A DNA stretch of 64,000 bases, from contig CAAEEZ010000017.1 in NCBI GenBank assembly GCA_900755035.1, positions 358,293 to 422,292 on the forward strand. Direction: 5' to 3'. This document shows, piece by piece, positions 53,326-61,629 of this stretch. Every line of letters begins with the position of its first letter. The stretch's first letter is position 1. Source of the DNA: Clostridia bacterium. Its GTDB lineage: Bacteria; Bacillota; Clostridia; Christensenellales; CAAEEZ01. The notes beneath the pieces are model-generated. The model saw nothing but the letters and a program-made list of their open reading frames with translations. It had not been told where the DNA came from and did no database searches. The translations under genes were made by a program, and so were the position numbers.

Positions 53326-53870
53326 AATCTTTCTCCTTTACATATACAATTCATATTCTCGTTTATCATCTCTTCTACAAACTTTAACACTTCGTACTCG
53401 TTTATTGGTATGCTACCGATATTTGCCTTTATCTCCTCGGTATCAACGCTGAAATTTTCACCATTATAGGAAAACTTAAATATAAAACGAATATTAGGCG
53501 AGGCGTAAATTAGCCCCGTATACACCGACGCTACGTCGCCAAGTGGTGGCCTATCGATATTATTCACCTCGAAAGTCGCCGTAACCTTAGTACCAACTCC
53601 AACCGTAGAAGTTACGCTAAGCGTTCCACCACTATTTTCGCTAGCCATCTTAAAAAGTGGCAATCCCATACCTACTTTTCTTGTGGTTCTGCTGGTCGTG
53701 AACGGGTCGGTAACTCTTTTTACCATCTCTTCGTCCATACCCTTGCCGTTATCGGTTATAGCAATAGTCATAAGGTTTCCCGTAACGCCTATGCTAATCA
53801 TAACGGTAGTACTACAAGCCGTGATAGAATTTTGAGTGATATCCAGAATATTAAGAGATAACTCTCTCAT
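53322..53870 (-). CDS. HATPase-type ATP-binding regulator in the hydrogenase operon
   Basis: This 182-residue protein has a GHKL (histidine-kinase-like) ATP-binding fold: LDITQNSITA (N box), DNGKGMDEE (G1 box), and RKVGMGLPLFKM plus GTKVTATF (G2 region). No phospho-acceptor His domain or sensor domain is seen, so it is a free ATPase module or anti-sigma-type kinase. The C-terminal ~70 residues are unassigned. Orthologues recur between hydC and the ferredoxin gene in clostridia. It overlaps hydC by one base. A regulatory role for hydrogenase is inference. Confidence 0.85.
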   Translation of the reverse strand: MRELSLNILDITQNSITACSTTVMISIGVTGNLMTIAITDNGKGMDEEMVKRVTDPFTTSRTTRKVGMGLPLFKMASENSGGTLSVTSTVGVGTKVTATFEVNNIDRPPLGDVASVYTGLIYASPNIRFIFKFSYNGENFSVDTEEIKANIGSIPINEYEVLKFVEEMINENMNCICKGERL

Positions 53871-54367
53871 TATTTGTACTTCTCCAAAATACCTGCTACG
53901 TCGTTAGGAACGATTTTGCCGTACACGTCGCCGTTAACCGTACAAACAGGCGCAAGACCACAGCAACCGATACATCTTGTTGCCGATATCGAAAATTTGC
54001 CGTCCGGCGTACATTCTCCTGCTTTAATTCCAAGCATTTCTTCAAATTTTGCAATAACGTCGCCCGAACCTTTTACGTAGCAAGCAGTACCTAAACATAC
54101 AGCAACCTCGTATTTTCCCTTAGGATTTAGGGTGAATTGCGAATAAAACGTAGAAGTACCAAAAACCTCTTCTAGCGGAATATTTAGTTCTTCGGCTATA
54201 ATTCTTTGTACTTCAATAGGTAAATATCCGTAAATCTCTTGAGCCTTTTGTAGTGCAGGCATCAATACTCCCCTTACTTCACGATTCTCTTTTAGATAGC
54301 TTCTAAGTTCGTTTTCTTGCTCTTTCGTACCCGAAAATTGAACCGTGCTGCCCTTAATAATAGACAT
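53870..54367 (-). CDS. hydC: Hydrogenase NuoE-like [2Fe-2S] subunit
   Basis: HydC passes electrons to HydB within the complex. It has 165 residues with the thioredoxin-like NuoE fold: helical start LPALQKAQEIYGYLP, and cluster cysteines in CLGTACYVKGSG and CIGCCGLAPVC. It is the first gene of the unit hydC-HATPase-ferredoxin-hydB-hydA, with a promoter at 54432-54460. Confidence 0.95.
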   Translation of the reverse strand: MSIIKGSTVQFSGTKEQENELRSYLKENREVRGVLMPALQKAQEIYGYLPIEVQRIIAEELNIPLEEVFGTSTFYSQFTLNPKGKYEVAVCLGTACYVKGSGDVIAKFEEMLGIKAGECTPDGKFSISATRCIGCCGLAPVCTVNGDVYGKIVPNDVAGILEKYK

Positions 54368-54397
54368 AATTACCTCCCTCTTTGTCTTAAAATAAAA

Positions 54398-54419
54398 TAT
54401 ATATAAATATTTATATATA
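54398..54419. repeat. 22-bp AT-only palindrome upstream of hydC
   Basis: A perfect palindrome centred at 54408/54409 (core ATAAATATTTAT) lies between the hydC promoter and start. It consists of A and T only, so it could be chance or a binding site. Confidence 0.45.
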
Positions 54420-54431
54420 AAATATACAATA

Positions 54432-54460
54432 ATTATATCAAATCGTTAAAATAAAAACAA
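54432..54460 (-). promoter_or_regulatory. Promoter of the hydC-hydA operon
   Basis: On the minus strand TTGTTT (54455-54460) and TATAAT (54432-54437) are 17 bp apart with an extended TG. No Rex box was found nearby. Confidence 0.6.
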
Positions 54461-54463
54461 TAA

Positions 54464-54510
54464 AAGACGCAATTATTTATTCCTTTTACCAGAAAATTTA
54501 TTTGCGTCTT
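54464..54510. terminator. Terminator of the nadE unit
   Basis: AAGACGCAA (54464-54472) pairs with TTGCGTCTT (54502-54510) around a long AT-rich loop and has T-rich flanks on both strands. It separates the two hydrogenase-region units. Confidence 0.65.
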
Positions 54511-54533
54511 ACTTTTTTTTCGTAATTTTTAGT

Positions 54534-55289
54534 TTATTCTATCTCGTTTGGATAATTTAATAACGGTGCACGCTTATGTTTCGTTCTATTGTAGGTAGCG
54601 TCCACCTTGTTTTTTAATTCGTCAGTGCCTTCCCCCGTCAAGATGTACGTATCCAAATCTTTATAGGTTAGCCCCATTTCCTTCTCGTCGGTTTGCCCTT
54701 CAAATAGTCCAGCCGACGGCGCTTTATCTATAATTTCCCTAGGTGCGTTTAGCACTTCAAGATATCTAAACACTTCCGTTGCAGTTAGGTCGCTAATCGG
54801 GTTAAAATCGTATCCACCGTCGCCAAACTTGGTAAAATAGCCCATAACTCTTTCACTTCTATTGCCCGTTCCTGCAACTAGGTAATTTTTTTCGTAGGCG
54901 TATGCGTATAAAGTAGTCATTCTAATTCGTGGGTTAATATTAGCGTAAGCCATTACGTTATTTTCGTCCACGCTATTATTAAGCACTTCTCTAAACGCCT
55001 TTTTTACGGGCGTTAAATCCACTTCTAAGTGTTTTATATCGTACTTGTCACACACTAAAAGCGCATCGTTTTTGTCCACCAAAAAATTGCGTTTTGCTTC
55101 GCACGGCATTATAATACACTCCACGTTTTCGGTTGCTTTTTTGCACAAAATACCTACCAGCGTACAATCTTTTCCACCACTATTCCCAAACACAATGCCT
55201 TTTGCTCTCGACGTTTCAAGCACTTTTTTTATCCACGATACCCTTTTTTCAACGTCTTGTAAAATTTCTTTTTCAGTTTTTAATTCCAT
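54534..55289 (-). CDS. nadE: NH3-dependent NAD+ synthetase
   Basis: NadE amidates nicotinate adenine dinucleotide to NAD+. It has 251 residues, with the ATP-pyrophosphatase loop GNSGGKDCTLVG and TGNRSERVMGYFTKFGDGG, and no glutaminase domain, so it uses ammonia. It overlaps the PHP gene by 17 bases and ends the putative H2-sensing unit; this ties NAD supply to hydrogenase control, though the link may be incidental. Confidence 0.93.
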   Translation of the reverse strand: MELKTEKEILQDVEKRVSWIKKVLETSRAKGIVFGNSGGKDCTLVGILCKKATENVECIIMPCEAKRNFLVDKNDALLVCDKYDIKHLEVDLTPVKKAFREVLNNSVDENNVMAYANINPRIRMTTLYAYAYEKNYLVAGTGNRSERVMGYFTKFGDGGYDFNPISDLTATEVFRYLEVLNAPREIIDKAPSAGLFEGQTDEKEMGLTYKDLDTYILTGEGTDELKNKVDATYNRTKHKRAPLLNYPNEIE

Positions 55290-55977
55290 AGTCTCCTCTA
55301 AGTTCGCTAAATAAATATTGAACGGTATTTTTCCTTAAATTCATTTCTCCACCGCCCTTTCCTATATCCTCTAATATGTGCGCATCTGAGTTTCGCAGAA
55401 TTTTGCGACTATCGTATTTTTTTATAATTTCGCTACTTGCCGACGGCGACAATTCAACAACGTCAAACTCGCTACCTACTTCGCCAAGCACGTTTAACAT
55501 ACCGCCTTCGTCCCTATCAATATGCGCAGGGATTGCTAAGCCGTTAAACTCTTTTACTCTTTCAAGTGCTTTGTACGACGGCAAATCGCTAGCAACGAGC
55601 AACAAATTTTCTTCGTATCCCTTGTGGTTTCCGTCCTCGTCGTACACGATTTGTTCACCAAAAATACTTTCGTTGTTTTTCACCTTTTGGAAGGTAAGCG
55701 TATTATAAAAATTACTCAAATCTTCATAGGTTTCAAACAAACATAAAACGTGTATATCTTCGCTAGTTTGCAGTTCAACGGCAGGAACTACCGTTATGCC
55801 TAGTAATTCGCCTAATTTTATTGCAACTTCTACGTTTTTAATGGCGTTATGGTCGCTAATTGCAATCATATTCAGCCCCTTAACAGACGCCATAGCCAAA
55901 ATATTTATAGGCGACATATCGTCGTCAGCGCACGGCGAAAGCCCCGAATGAACGTGCAAATCATACCTAATTTTCAT
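55273..55977 (-). CDS. PHP-domain metal-dependent phosphoesterase
   Basis: This 234-residue protein has the PHP signature DLHVHSGLSPCADDDMSP and a histidine in AISDHNAI, with NSDAHILEDIGKGG near the C-terminus. The set of His/Asp residues suits a multi-metal phosphatase or nuclease-type site. It overlaps the DRTGG gene upstream (ATGA) and nadE downstream. In hydrogenase-linked operons of clostridia such PHP genes recur; the substrate is unknown. Confidence 0.88.
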   Translation of the reverse strand: MKIRYDLHVHSGLSPCADDDMSPINILAMASVKGLNMIAISDHNAIKNVEVAIKLGELLGITVVPAVELQTSEDIHVLCLFETYEDLSNFYNTLTFQKVKNNESIFGEQIVYDEDGNHKGYEENLLLVASDLPSYKALERVKEFNGLAIPAHIDRDEGGMLNVLGEVGSEFDVVELSPSASSEIIKKYDSRKILRNSDAHILEDIGKGGGEMNLRKNTVQYLFSELRGDYGIKN

Positions 55978-56300
55978 AGTCCACCAGCAATTTCTACTGC
56001 CATATTATACACGTCTTTATTTGTAGAAAGTACGTTCACGCCGTTTTCTTTTGCCCTAGTTATCAGCATTTCGTCTATTTGATTTACTCCGCAAATAACC
56101 ACGCAACTTACGTCGGTAAGGCTTGCTACTGCCGTTACGTTTACGTTGTTCATCACTGTTAACCACACGCTGTCCGTTGGTGCTTCACTCATAACTACGC
56201 TAAGCAAGTCCCCGCAGTATCCCGTAACTATTTCCCTATCGGGACTAGCCATCACCACGGCTTCTAAGCCGTACTTTTCCACTAAATCAATCACTTTCAT
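55974..56300 (-). CDS. DRTGG-domain protein, second copy
   Basis: This 108-residue protein is a DRTGG domain: helical start MKVIDLVEKYGLEAV, core VWLTVMNNVNVTAVASLTDVSCVVICGV, and ENGVNVLSTN near the end. DRTGG domains are ligand-binding modules, sometimes for nucleotides. It overlaps the end of the HydS-like gene by 14 bases and the PHP gene by 4. A sister copy heads the same unit at 57993-58334. Confidence 0.85.
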   Translation of the reverse strand: MKVIDLVEKYGLEAVVMASPDREIVTGYCGDLLSVVMSEAPTDSVWLTVMNNVNVTAVASLTDVSCVVICGVNQIDEMLITRAKENGVNVLSTNKDVYNMAVEIAGGL

Positions 56301-57561
56301 TATCTACGTTTCCTATTATTTGGTCTTGTAGTTGTGGGCAATTATAGTTTTTGTCCACGTACCCTTTCACTTTATCCTCTGCAAACGCCCTACAACTTGG
56401 CGAACCGCACTTGCCACAGTCGATTTGAGGCAACGTCATATACAATTTTTCTATTTCGTTTAGTTTTTCAAGGGCCTCTAATCTGTCGTCACTAAGTTTA
56501 TACGCATCTTGCAGTTCAGGTGCAACTTGCCACTCGAAAAATTCGTCGTCCTTATCTATATCGCTAAGATGATTTTTAAGCGGAATAAAATTGTTTCTTA
56601 GGTTTAGTAGTTTAGTCCTTGCAACAAACGGATTTTCCACGTTCAACACTCCACCGATACAACCACCTACGCAAGCGTTAAGTTCTATAAATTCAAGGTC
56701 GTTAAGTTTGCCGTCCTCCACTTGATTTAGTACGTTAACAACGTTTTCCATACCGTCGCAAGCAAGATATTTATCACGTCTTACGCCCGCCGATTCGCCA
56801 CCCGACGACGCCCACCTTAACCCACGAATACTTATATTCGACATAGGCATCGGCGTTTCTATCGTTTTCATTACGTCTAAAAGCTTGAAGTAAATTTCGC
56901 TTACACTAAGCACCCCGTCTACAAGTGGCTTTTTTACGCCGATTCCCGTTTTTAACGCATATATTTTTGCAGGGCAAGGCGATATAAAGAATATACCTAT
57001 ATCTTCCTTATTTACCCCCGATTTTTCTTCTGCTTTTTCTCTTGCAAGTTTTGCCGCAACGTCCACAGGAGCAAGCACTTTTAGAAGGTTATCCATTAAA
57101 TTGTGATATCTTACCAAAATCAAATCCAAAACGGCGGGACAAGCCGTACTAATAACGGGCATAGTCCTTTTCTTCCTTAGTTCCTTTTTGGTAAATTCAG
57201 TTACGTACTCGGCAGACTGCGCCACTTCGTACACGTCGTCAAACCCTAATTTAATTAGGCCGTTAAGTACATAGTTTACGTCGTCAAGATTATTAAACTG
57301 AGAATACAAGGTAGGCGGAACGAGTGCTACCTTATACTTAAACTTTTCAATTTCACATAGTTCGTCATATTGCACTTTTTTGGCGTTATGCGGGCAAAGC
57401 CTTACGCATTCTCCACAACTGATACACCTATCGTACAGCACTTTTGCCTTGCCGTTTCTCACCCTTATCGCCTCGGTAGGACACCTTCGCATACAGGTAA
57501 GACACCCTTTGCATTTATCAAAATCCAACGAAACCGTATGTAATTTGTTTACTAATTCCAT
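56287..57561 (-). CDS. HydS-like putative sensory [FeFe] hydrogenase
   Basis: This 424-residue protein resembles a catalytic [FeFe] hydrogenase but is altered. Two N-terminal [4Fe-4S] motifs (CKGCLTCMRRC, CISCGECVRLC) lead to an H domain with L1 STACPAV (Ala where catalytic enzymes have the proton-relay Cys of TSCCPxW), L2 SPCPAKIYA, and L3 ELNACVGGCIGG. An extra C-terminal RnfB-like cluster domain follows (DCGKCGSPSC). The Cys-to-Ala change and added Fe-S domain mark the group C/D sensory type, thought to sense H2 or redox rather than make H2. No PAS domain is seen. Neighbouring kinase and DRTGG genes fit signalling. Confidence 0.85.
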   Translation of the reverse strand: MELVNKLHTVSLDFDKCKGCLTCMRRCPTEAIRVRNGKAKVLYDRCISCGECVRLCPHNAKKVQYDELCEIEKFKYKVALVPPTLYSQFNNLDDVNYVLNGLIKLGFDDVYEVAQSAEYVTEFTKKELRKKRTMPVISTACPAVLDLILVRYHNLMDNLLKVLAPVDVAAKLAREKAEEKSGVNKEDIGIFFISPCPAKIYALKTGIGVKKPLVDGVLSVSEIYFKLLDVMKTIETPMPMSNISIRGLRWASSGGESAGVRRDKYLACDGMENVVNVLNQVEDGKLNDLEFIELNACVGGCIGGVLNVENPFVARTKLLNLRNNFIPLKNHLSDIDKDDEFFEWQVAPELQDAYKLSDDRLEALEKLNEIEKLYMTLPQIDCGKCGSPSCRAFAEDKVKGYVDKNYNCPQLQDQIIGNVDNESD

Positions 57562-57568
57562 TTTTCAC

Positions 57569-57991
57569 CTAACTAGAAAAGACTATCTCCATCGTAATAG
57601 TAGTTCCTTTGCCCAAAACGGTATCAATCTCCATTTTATCACTACATTTTTTCATATTCGGCAGACCCATTCCTGCGCCAAAACCTAGGTTGCGTATTTG
57701 GTCGCTTGCAGTAGAATAGCCTTCTTGCATTGCTAGTTCCACGTCCTTAATGCCAGGCCCTTCGTCCTTTAATACTATGACTGCTTTATCAGGGAAAATC
57801 TCGACGGTTGCTTTGCCACCACCTGCGTGGATAACCATATTTATCTCGCCTTCGTACATAGCAATAGCCACACGTCTAACGTCCTGAGGCGACAACCCTA
57901 TCATTTTTAGTTGCGACTTTACCGAATCACTAGCACTGCCTGCGGTACTAAAATTATCGCCCTCTACGTCGTACTCTAACTTAATTGCCAT
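57569..57991 (-). CDS. RsbW-like serine kinase/anti-sigma-type ATPase
   Basis: This 140-residue GHKL ATPase resembles SpoIIAB/RsbW: an N-box region (VAIAMYEGEINMVIHA), G1 DEGPGI, and GFGAGMGLPNMKK for the lid. ATG 57991 is preferred to the upstream start because GGAGAATAAA precedes it. It overlaps the DRTGG stop region closely and lies 7 bases before the HydS-like gene. Such kinases act on an antagonist protein or a sigma factor; no STAS partner is in the window. It is likely the output of the putative sensor. Confidence 0.85.
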   Translation of the reverse strand: MAIKLEYDVEGDNFSTAGSASDSVKSQLKMIGLSPQDVRRVAIAMYEGEINMVIHAGGGKATVEIFPDKAVIVLKDEGPGIKDVELAMQEGYSTASDQIRNLGFGAGMGLPNMKKCSDKMEIDTVLGKGTTITMEIVFSS

Positions 57992-57992
57992 T

Positions 57993-58334
57993 TTATTCTC
58001 CACTTAGCCCCGCTTTGTATAGTTTTCCAGCAGCCTCGAACATACGTAGCGACGAGCTAAGCATAACTATGCCTTTTTGCCTTGCTAAGTCAAGTATAAC
58101 TTCGTCGGGTTTTTTGCTTCTTACAAGCACTATACAACGCATATCCATCATCTCGGCAGTCCTTACGATTTGTGGGTTGCAAAGCCCTGTAATAAGCACC
58201 GCCTCGTCCTTTACAAAGGCTAAAACGTCGCTCATTAAGTCGGAAGCGCAGGCATTTTTAACGTCGTCGCCAAGTTTTTCTTCACAACACAAAACTTTTG
58301 CATCTAGTATTTCTCGTATCTCACTTATTTTCAT
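57993..58334 (-). CDS. DRTGG-domain protein, first copy
   Basis: This 113-residue protein (start ATG 58334 with AGGAGAG upstream) is a DRTGG domain: MKISEIREILDAKVLC, a central AVLITGLCNPQIVRTAEMMDMRCIVLVRSKKP, and GIVMLSSSLRMFEAAG. It heads the unit that carries the RsbW-like kinase and HydS-like protein. It could bind a nucleotide and gate the kinase, but this is inference. Upstream codons to 58370 overlap the promoter and are not counted. Confidence 0.85.
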   Translation of the reverse strand: MKISEIREILDAKVLCCEEKLGDDVKNACASDLMSDVLAFVKDEAVLITGLCNPQIVRTAEMMDMRCIVLVRSKKPDEVILDLARQKGIVMLSSSLRMFEAAGKLYKAGLSGE

Positions 58335-58356
58335 ATATCTCTCCTTATATATTTGC

Positions 58357-58385
58357 ATTATATCACACAAAAAAATGCGTTACAA
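58357..58385 (-). promoter_or_regulatory. Promoter of the HydS-like signalling unit
   Basis: On the minus strand TTGTAA (58380-58385) and TATAAT (58357-58362) are 17 bp apart with extended TG. Confidence 0.75.
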
Positions 58386-58534
58386 TACTAATAAAAAAAA
58401 TATGAATACTAATATAATTATTTATATAGTATCCATAGTTTTATTATAAACCATATCGTTAATATATTTGTAATTTTGCCTCTTTATAAACTCTTTTAAT
58501 CGACAACTAATTAAATTTGCGTGTAAATTTGCAA

Positions 58535-58557
58535 TAAAAAAAAGCCTTTCGGCTTTT
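58535..58557 (-). terminator. Terminator of acpP
   Basis: AAAAGCC/GGCTTTT with a 4-base loop is followed on the minus strand by a T-run. Confidence 0.85.
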
Positions 58558-58560
58558 ATT

Positions 58561-58788
58561 TTAGATTAACGATTCTACGTACTCTACCACGTCCTTGAAG
58601 GTCGTGAAATTTTCTACTACTCCGTCTTCTAGTTCAATACCAAACTCGTTTTCTATGTTTAGCAAAATCTCCACCGTATCCAAAGAGTCAGCGCCGATAT
58701 CCTCAATCAACTTGCTATCCATAGTAATACTTTCAGGGTCGATACCCATTTGGTCTGCAACTATTTGTTTGCATTTATCAAAAACCAT
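58561..58788 (-). CDS. acpP: Acyl carrier protein
   Basis: ACP carries acyl chains in fatty-acid or related synthesis. It has 75 residues, with the phosphopantetheine serine in IGADSLDTVEILLNIENEF. It lies 50 bases downstream of the PPTase gene but has its own perfect -35 promoter (58819-58847) whose -35 overlaps the PPTase 3' end. No fab genes are adjacent. AGGAGG precedes the start. Confidence 0.95.
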   Translation of the reverse strand: MVFDKCKQIVADQMGIDPESITMDSKLIEDIGADSLDTVEILLNIENEFGIELEDGVVENFTTFKDVVEYVESLI

Positions 58789-58818
58789 CTTGTTTCCTCC
58801 TATATGTATCTAAAAAGT

Positions 58819-58847
58819 ATTTTACAACATAATGCCGTCTATGTCAA
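58819..58847 (-). promoter_or_regulatory. Promoter of acpP
   Basis: On the minus strand TTGACA (58842-58847) and TAAAAT (58819-58824) are 17 bp apart. Confidence 0.75.
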
Positions 58848-59378
58848 TAACGCAACTAGCAAATTCTCCGTTGAAACTACGGCAATACTGCAATTATACA
58901 CGAATTTTAGATTCGTTACTTTTGGGGCGTCTATTTTCTGTTTTACGTGCGAAAAGCCTTTGCCGTAATACTTAGCCACAGCCTCTCGCCTTGTCCACTC
59001 GTCGTAAAATTCTTCTTCGCTAATTGGCGTAAAACCAAAATTTTCTCTTCTTGCAATCCCTACGTAGTCCCTTTCTTTCCACCTTTCGCAGTCCACGCCT
59101 ACTTCACTATGCGATACGCCCACTACGGTAAGCCCGTCGGTGTGCGACAACGAAAATTTTAACGGCATACGCTCCCCGTTATATTCTAAATACGGTTTTC
59201 CGCCCCTTACTATTTTTACGTTATTAACAAACGTTTTAGAGTCTACGTTTAGGCTTTTCAGCATTTTATCCGTTTCGTCGTCAATATATGCGTTTTTGCA
59301 AAACTCTAAATACTTTCCTATTGCAGACTTTATAATTAGGTCGCTATCCGTATTTTTCTCAGCAATAAACAATATCAT
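58839..59378 (-). CDS. Sfp-type 4'-phosphopantetheinyl transferase
   Basis: PPTases activate carrier proteins by adding phosphopantetheine to a serine. This 179-residue protein shows GVDCERWKERDY (Mg and CoA site) and EEEFYDEWTRREAVAKYYGKGF (the WxxKEA block, here WTRREA). Sfp-type enzymes serve ACPs, PCPs or other carriers. It is coupled to malQ (one-base gap) and sits just before acpP, whose product is an obvious substrate. The window's free condensation-domain protein is another possible system to use carriers. Confidence 0.88.
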   Translation of the reverse strand: MILFIAEKNTDSDLIIKSAIGKYLEFCKNAYIDDETDKMLKSLNVDSKTFVNNVKIVRGGKPYLEYNGERMPLKFSLSHTDGLTVVGVSHSEVGVDCERWKERDYVGIARRENFGFTPISEEEFYDEWTRREAVAKYYGKGFSHVKQKIDAPKVTNLKFVYNCSIAVVSTENLLVALLT

Positions 59379-59379
59379 A

Positions 59380-60876
59380 CTATCTAAAATATCTTCTTAT
59401 ATTTTCATTAAAGAATTTTTCGTCTATATCTAGTAAATTATCGGTCGTAATCCTATACTCCCAGTTGCCGTCGGCTTTTCCTGGAATATTATATCTAGTA
59501 TCTTCACCAAAACCTAATATATCTTGCATAGGCAAAACGACAAGACCTGCCGGCGAGGCAAGTAGTTCTCTAATTATACTCTTAACAGAAGTATTATCCT
59601 TACCGCCTATTCCCCAATAAACGCCTTCGTAGCCCACGTAATCAAGCACCGACACCCTAGTTTGTCCGTCTAACGAGTATAACCAGCCAAGCGTGGTATT
59701 GTTGTCGTGCGTACCCGAATACACCACCATCTCATTTTTATAATTATGTGGCAAATGCTCGTTGTCCGTTCCGTCAAAACCAAATTGAAATACTCTCATA
59801 GGTGGTATTTTCGTATCTTTTACAAGGTCTTTCACACTCTTAGTTATTTGACCAAGGTCCTCCAAAATAAAACGTTCCGTGCCGTATTTTTTAATTAGTT
59901 TTGGCAAAAATTCCCTACCTATTCCCTTTTTCCACACGCCCTTAGTGCCGTCTTCTGCCTTGTTATCTATGGCGTAATAACTGTCGAACGCTCTAAAATG
60001 GTCTATTCTAAGCACGTCGTAAAGTTCTAGTTGGTACTCGAATTTTTTGTACAAATACTTAAATCCGTCCTCTCTCATTGCGTCGTAATCGTACAACACG
60101 TTGCCCCATTTTTGACCTTTTTCGTTAAAATAGTCGGGTGGAACGCCCGCAACTTTTTTTGGAACGTAGTTTTTGTCCACCAAAAATTGCTCTCTATTCG
60201 ACCATACTTCACACGAACTTGCCGACAAATAGAACGGCAAATCGCCTATTATCTTCACGCCTACGGAATTGGCGTAGTTTTTCACTTCTTGCCAATTATA
60301 GTAGAATAGCGTTTCTACAAACTTAAAGTACTCTATCCTATCGTTTAATTCCTCTTTTAGATTAGCTAAGGCGTTTTTATCTCTGTTTTTTATCTCCTTT
60401 GGCAAGTACAAAAAGTTATCTACGCAAAAATGCTCTAATACTGCCTTGAAAAAAGCATAGTCGTCTAGCCAATATTTTTGCTTTATTGAAAAAGTTTCGG
60501 TAAGATTACGCCACTTGTCGTTTATATTCTCATAGGCTACTTTTAGCAATTTCTTGCTATTTTCTCTTGCAAAATCGTAATCAACTACGTACGGACTGCC
60601 GTGATATACTGCGTTATTTTCCGTTGATTCGTCAATTAGCCCTTCCCTACGCAAAAAATCTGGCGCAATAAATAGTTCGTTACCGCTAAAACCACTTTCC
60701 GACATATACGGCGAATTGCCTAGACCTATTTTGCTTAGTGGTAATATTTGCAAATACTTAAACCCCATTTCGCTAATATATTTTATAAAATATTTCGTTT
60801 CGTTTGAAAAATTGCCTATACCATTTTTGCCAAATACCGAAAAAATAGGACATAACACTCCCGTTGCTCTTCTCAT
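59380..60876 (-). CDS. malQ: 4-alpha-glucanotransferase (amylomaltase, GH77)
   Basis: MalQ rearranges alpha-1,4-glucans, releasing glucose and making longer chains from maltodextrins. It has 498 residues. Opening RRATGVLCPIFS, then KYLQILPLSKIGLGNSPY, the nucleophile block VLRIDHFRAFDSYYA, the acid/base region RFILEDLGQIT and YSGTHDNNTTLGW all fit GH77. It suggests glycogen or starch handling. It begins the malQ-PPTase pair. Confidence 0.95.
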   Translation of the reverse strand: MRRATGVLCPIFSVFGKNGIGNFSNETKYFIKYISEMGFKYLQILPLSKIGLGNSPYMSESGFSGNELFIAPDFLRREGLIDESTENNAVYHGSPYVVDYDFARENSKKLLKVAYENINDKWRNLTETFSIKQKYWLDDYAFFKAVLEHFCVDNFLYLPKEIKNRDKNALANLKEELNDRIEYFKFVETLFYYNWQEVKNYANSVGVKIIGDLPFYLSASSCEVWSNREQFLVDKNYVPKKVAGVPPDYFNEKGQKWGNVLYDYDAMREDGFKYLYKKFEYQLELYDVLRIDHFRAFDSYYAIDNKAEDGTKGVWKKGIGREFLPKLIKKYGTERFILEDLGQITKSVKDLVKDTKIPPMRVFQFGFDGTDNEHLPHNYKNEMVVYSGTHDNNTTLGWLYSLDGQTRVSVLDYVGYEGVYWGIGGKDNTSVKSIIRELLASPAGLVVLPMQDILGFGEDTRYNIPGKADGNWEYRITTDNLLDIDEKFFNENIRRYFR

Positions 60877-61024
60877 AAATACCCCTTTATTTGCTTATAT
60901 TTAATTTCTAAAATTATCTTAACAACTAACAATCAATGCCATTATACAATAATAAAAAGTCTCTAACAACACCAAACCGAAAAATTTTTCGTACAATTTC
61001 TGTATTTATATCGAAAAAAGAAAA

Positions 61025-61052
61025 AATAAACGCCAACCTTATTGGTTGGCGC
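61025..61052 (-). terminator. Terminator of the NYN-domain gene
   Basis: CGCCAACC/GGTTGGCG with a 5-base loop leads into a T-tract on the minus strand. Confidence 0.85.
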
Positions 61053-61057
61053 ATTTA

Positions 61058-61612
61058 TTAACCTTTTAATAGTTCATCTAGTTGAGCAAGGATTTCAGCA
61101 TCAGCATCTTCGGTATCTGCCACCTTAGACTTAATCACTCTCTTCTTTTCTTCCTCAGCCTTAACTGCCTTGTATGCAGCGTTTGCTTGAACGCCCGTAC
61201 CATCTAGTTTGATAACGGAAGTGCACAATGCAGAGTTAGCGTCCGGCTCGATTACACCGGCAATTACTTCGTATCCTGCTGCTTTTAACCACGAGATAAG
61301 CGGTTGGAAATCACCTTGACCGTACATTAGGAAAAATCCGTCAACGGCAGAGTTGTTCGAAATATTTACAGCGTCGATAACTTGACGAAGGTCTAACTTA
61401 CCCTTTCTCTTATGCTTAATTGGTGGCAAAGCCTCGTAATAGTTAGCCGTAATAAACGGTTTGTAATCCTTAGTCCTCTTTGCGCTATATCCGTAGAATT
61501 TGCAAGTAGCAATCTCTCCGTATTTAGATAGTTCTTCCATTGCTTTTTCAAAAGCGGAATAAGGTACTCTCACGCTCTCGATATCAGCCAAAACCACGTA
61601 TTTCTTTGCCAT
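61058..61612 (-). CDS. NYN/LabA-like PIN-fold nuclease domain protein
   Basis: This 184-residue protein has a NYN (PIN-like) fold: VLADIESVRVPYSAF at the N-terminus, LRQVIDAVNIS, DGFFLMYGQGDFQPLISWLKAAGYEV and the final acidic tail ILAQLDELLKG. Conserved acidic residues in DIE, QVIDA and GQGDF suit a metal-dependent RNase, though the first motif is DIE rather than DxxN. ATG 61612 is chosen because GGAGG lies 8 bases upstream. It follows the OGG gene by 17 bases. The substrate is unknown. Confidence 0.8.
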   Translation of the reverse strand: MAKKYVVLADIESVRVPYSAFEKAMEELSKYGEIATCKFYGYSAKRTKDYKPFITANYYEALPPIKHKRKGKLDLRQVIDAVNISNNSAVDGFFLMYGQGDFQPLISWLKAAGYEVIAGVIEPDANSALCTSVIKLDGTGVQANAAYKAVKAEEEKKRVIKSKVADTEDADAEILAQLDELLKG

Positions 61613-61629
61613 ATAATTATCCTCCAAAT

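Noticed and set aside
54361..54460. Rex-binding site before hydC
   Set aside because: No TTGTTAAnnnnTTAACAA-like sequence is visible; only an AT palindrome.
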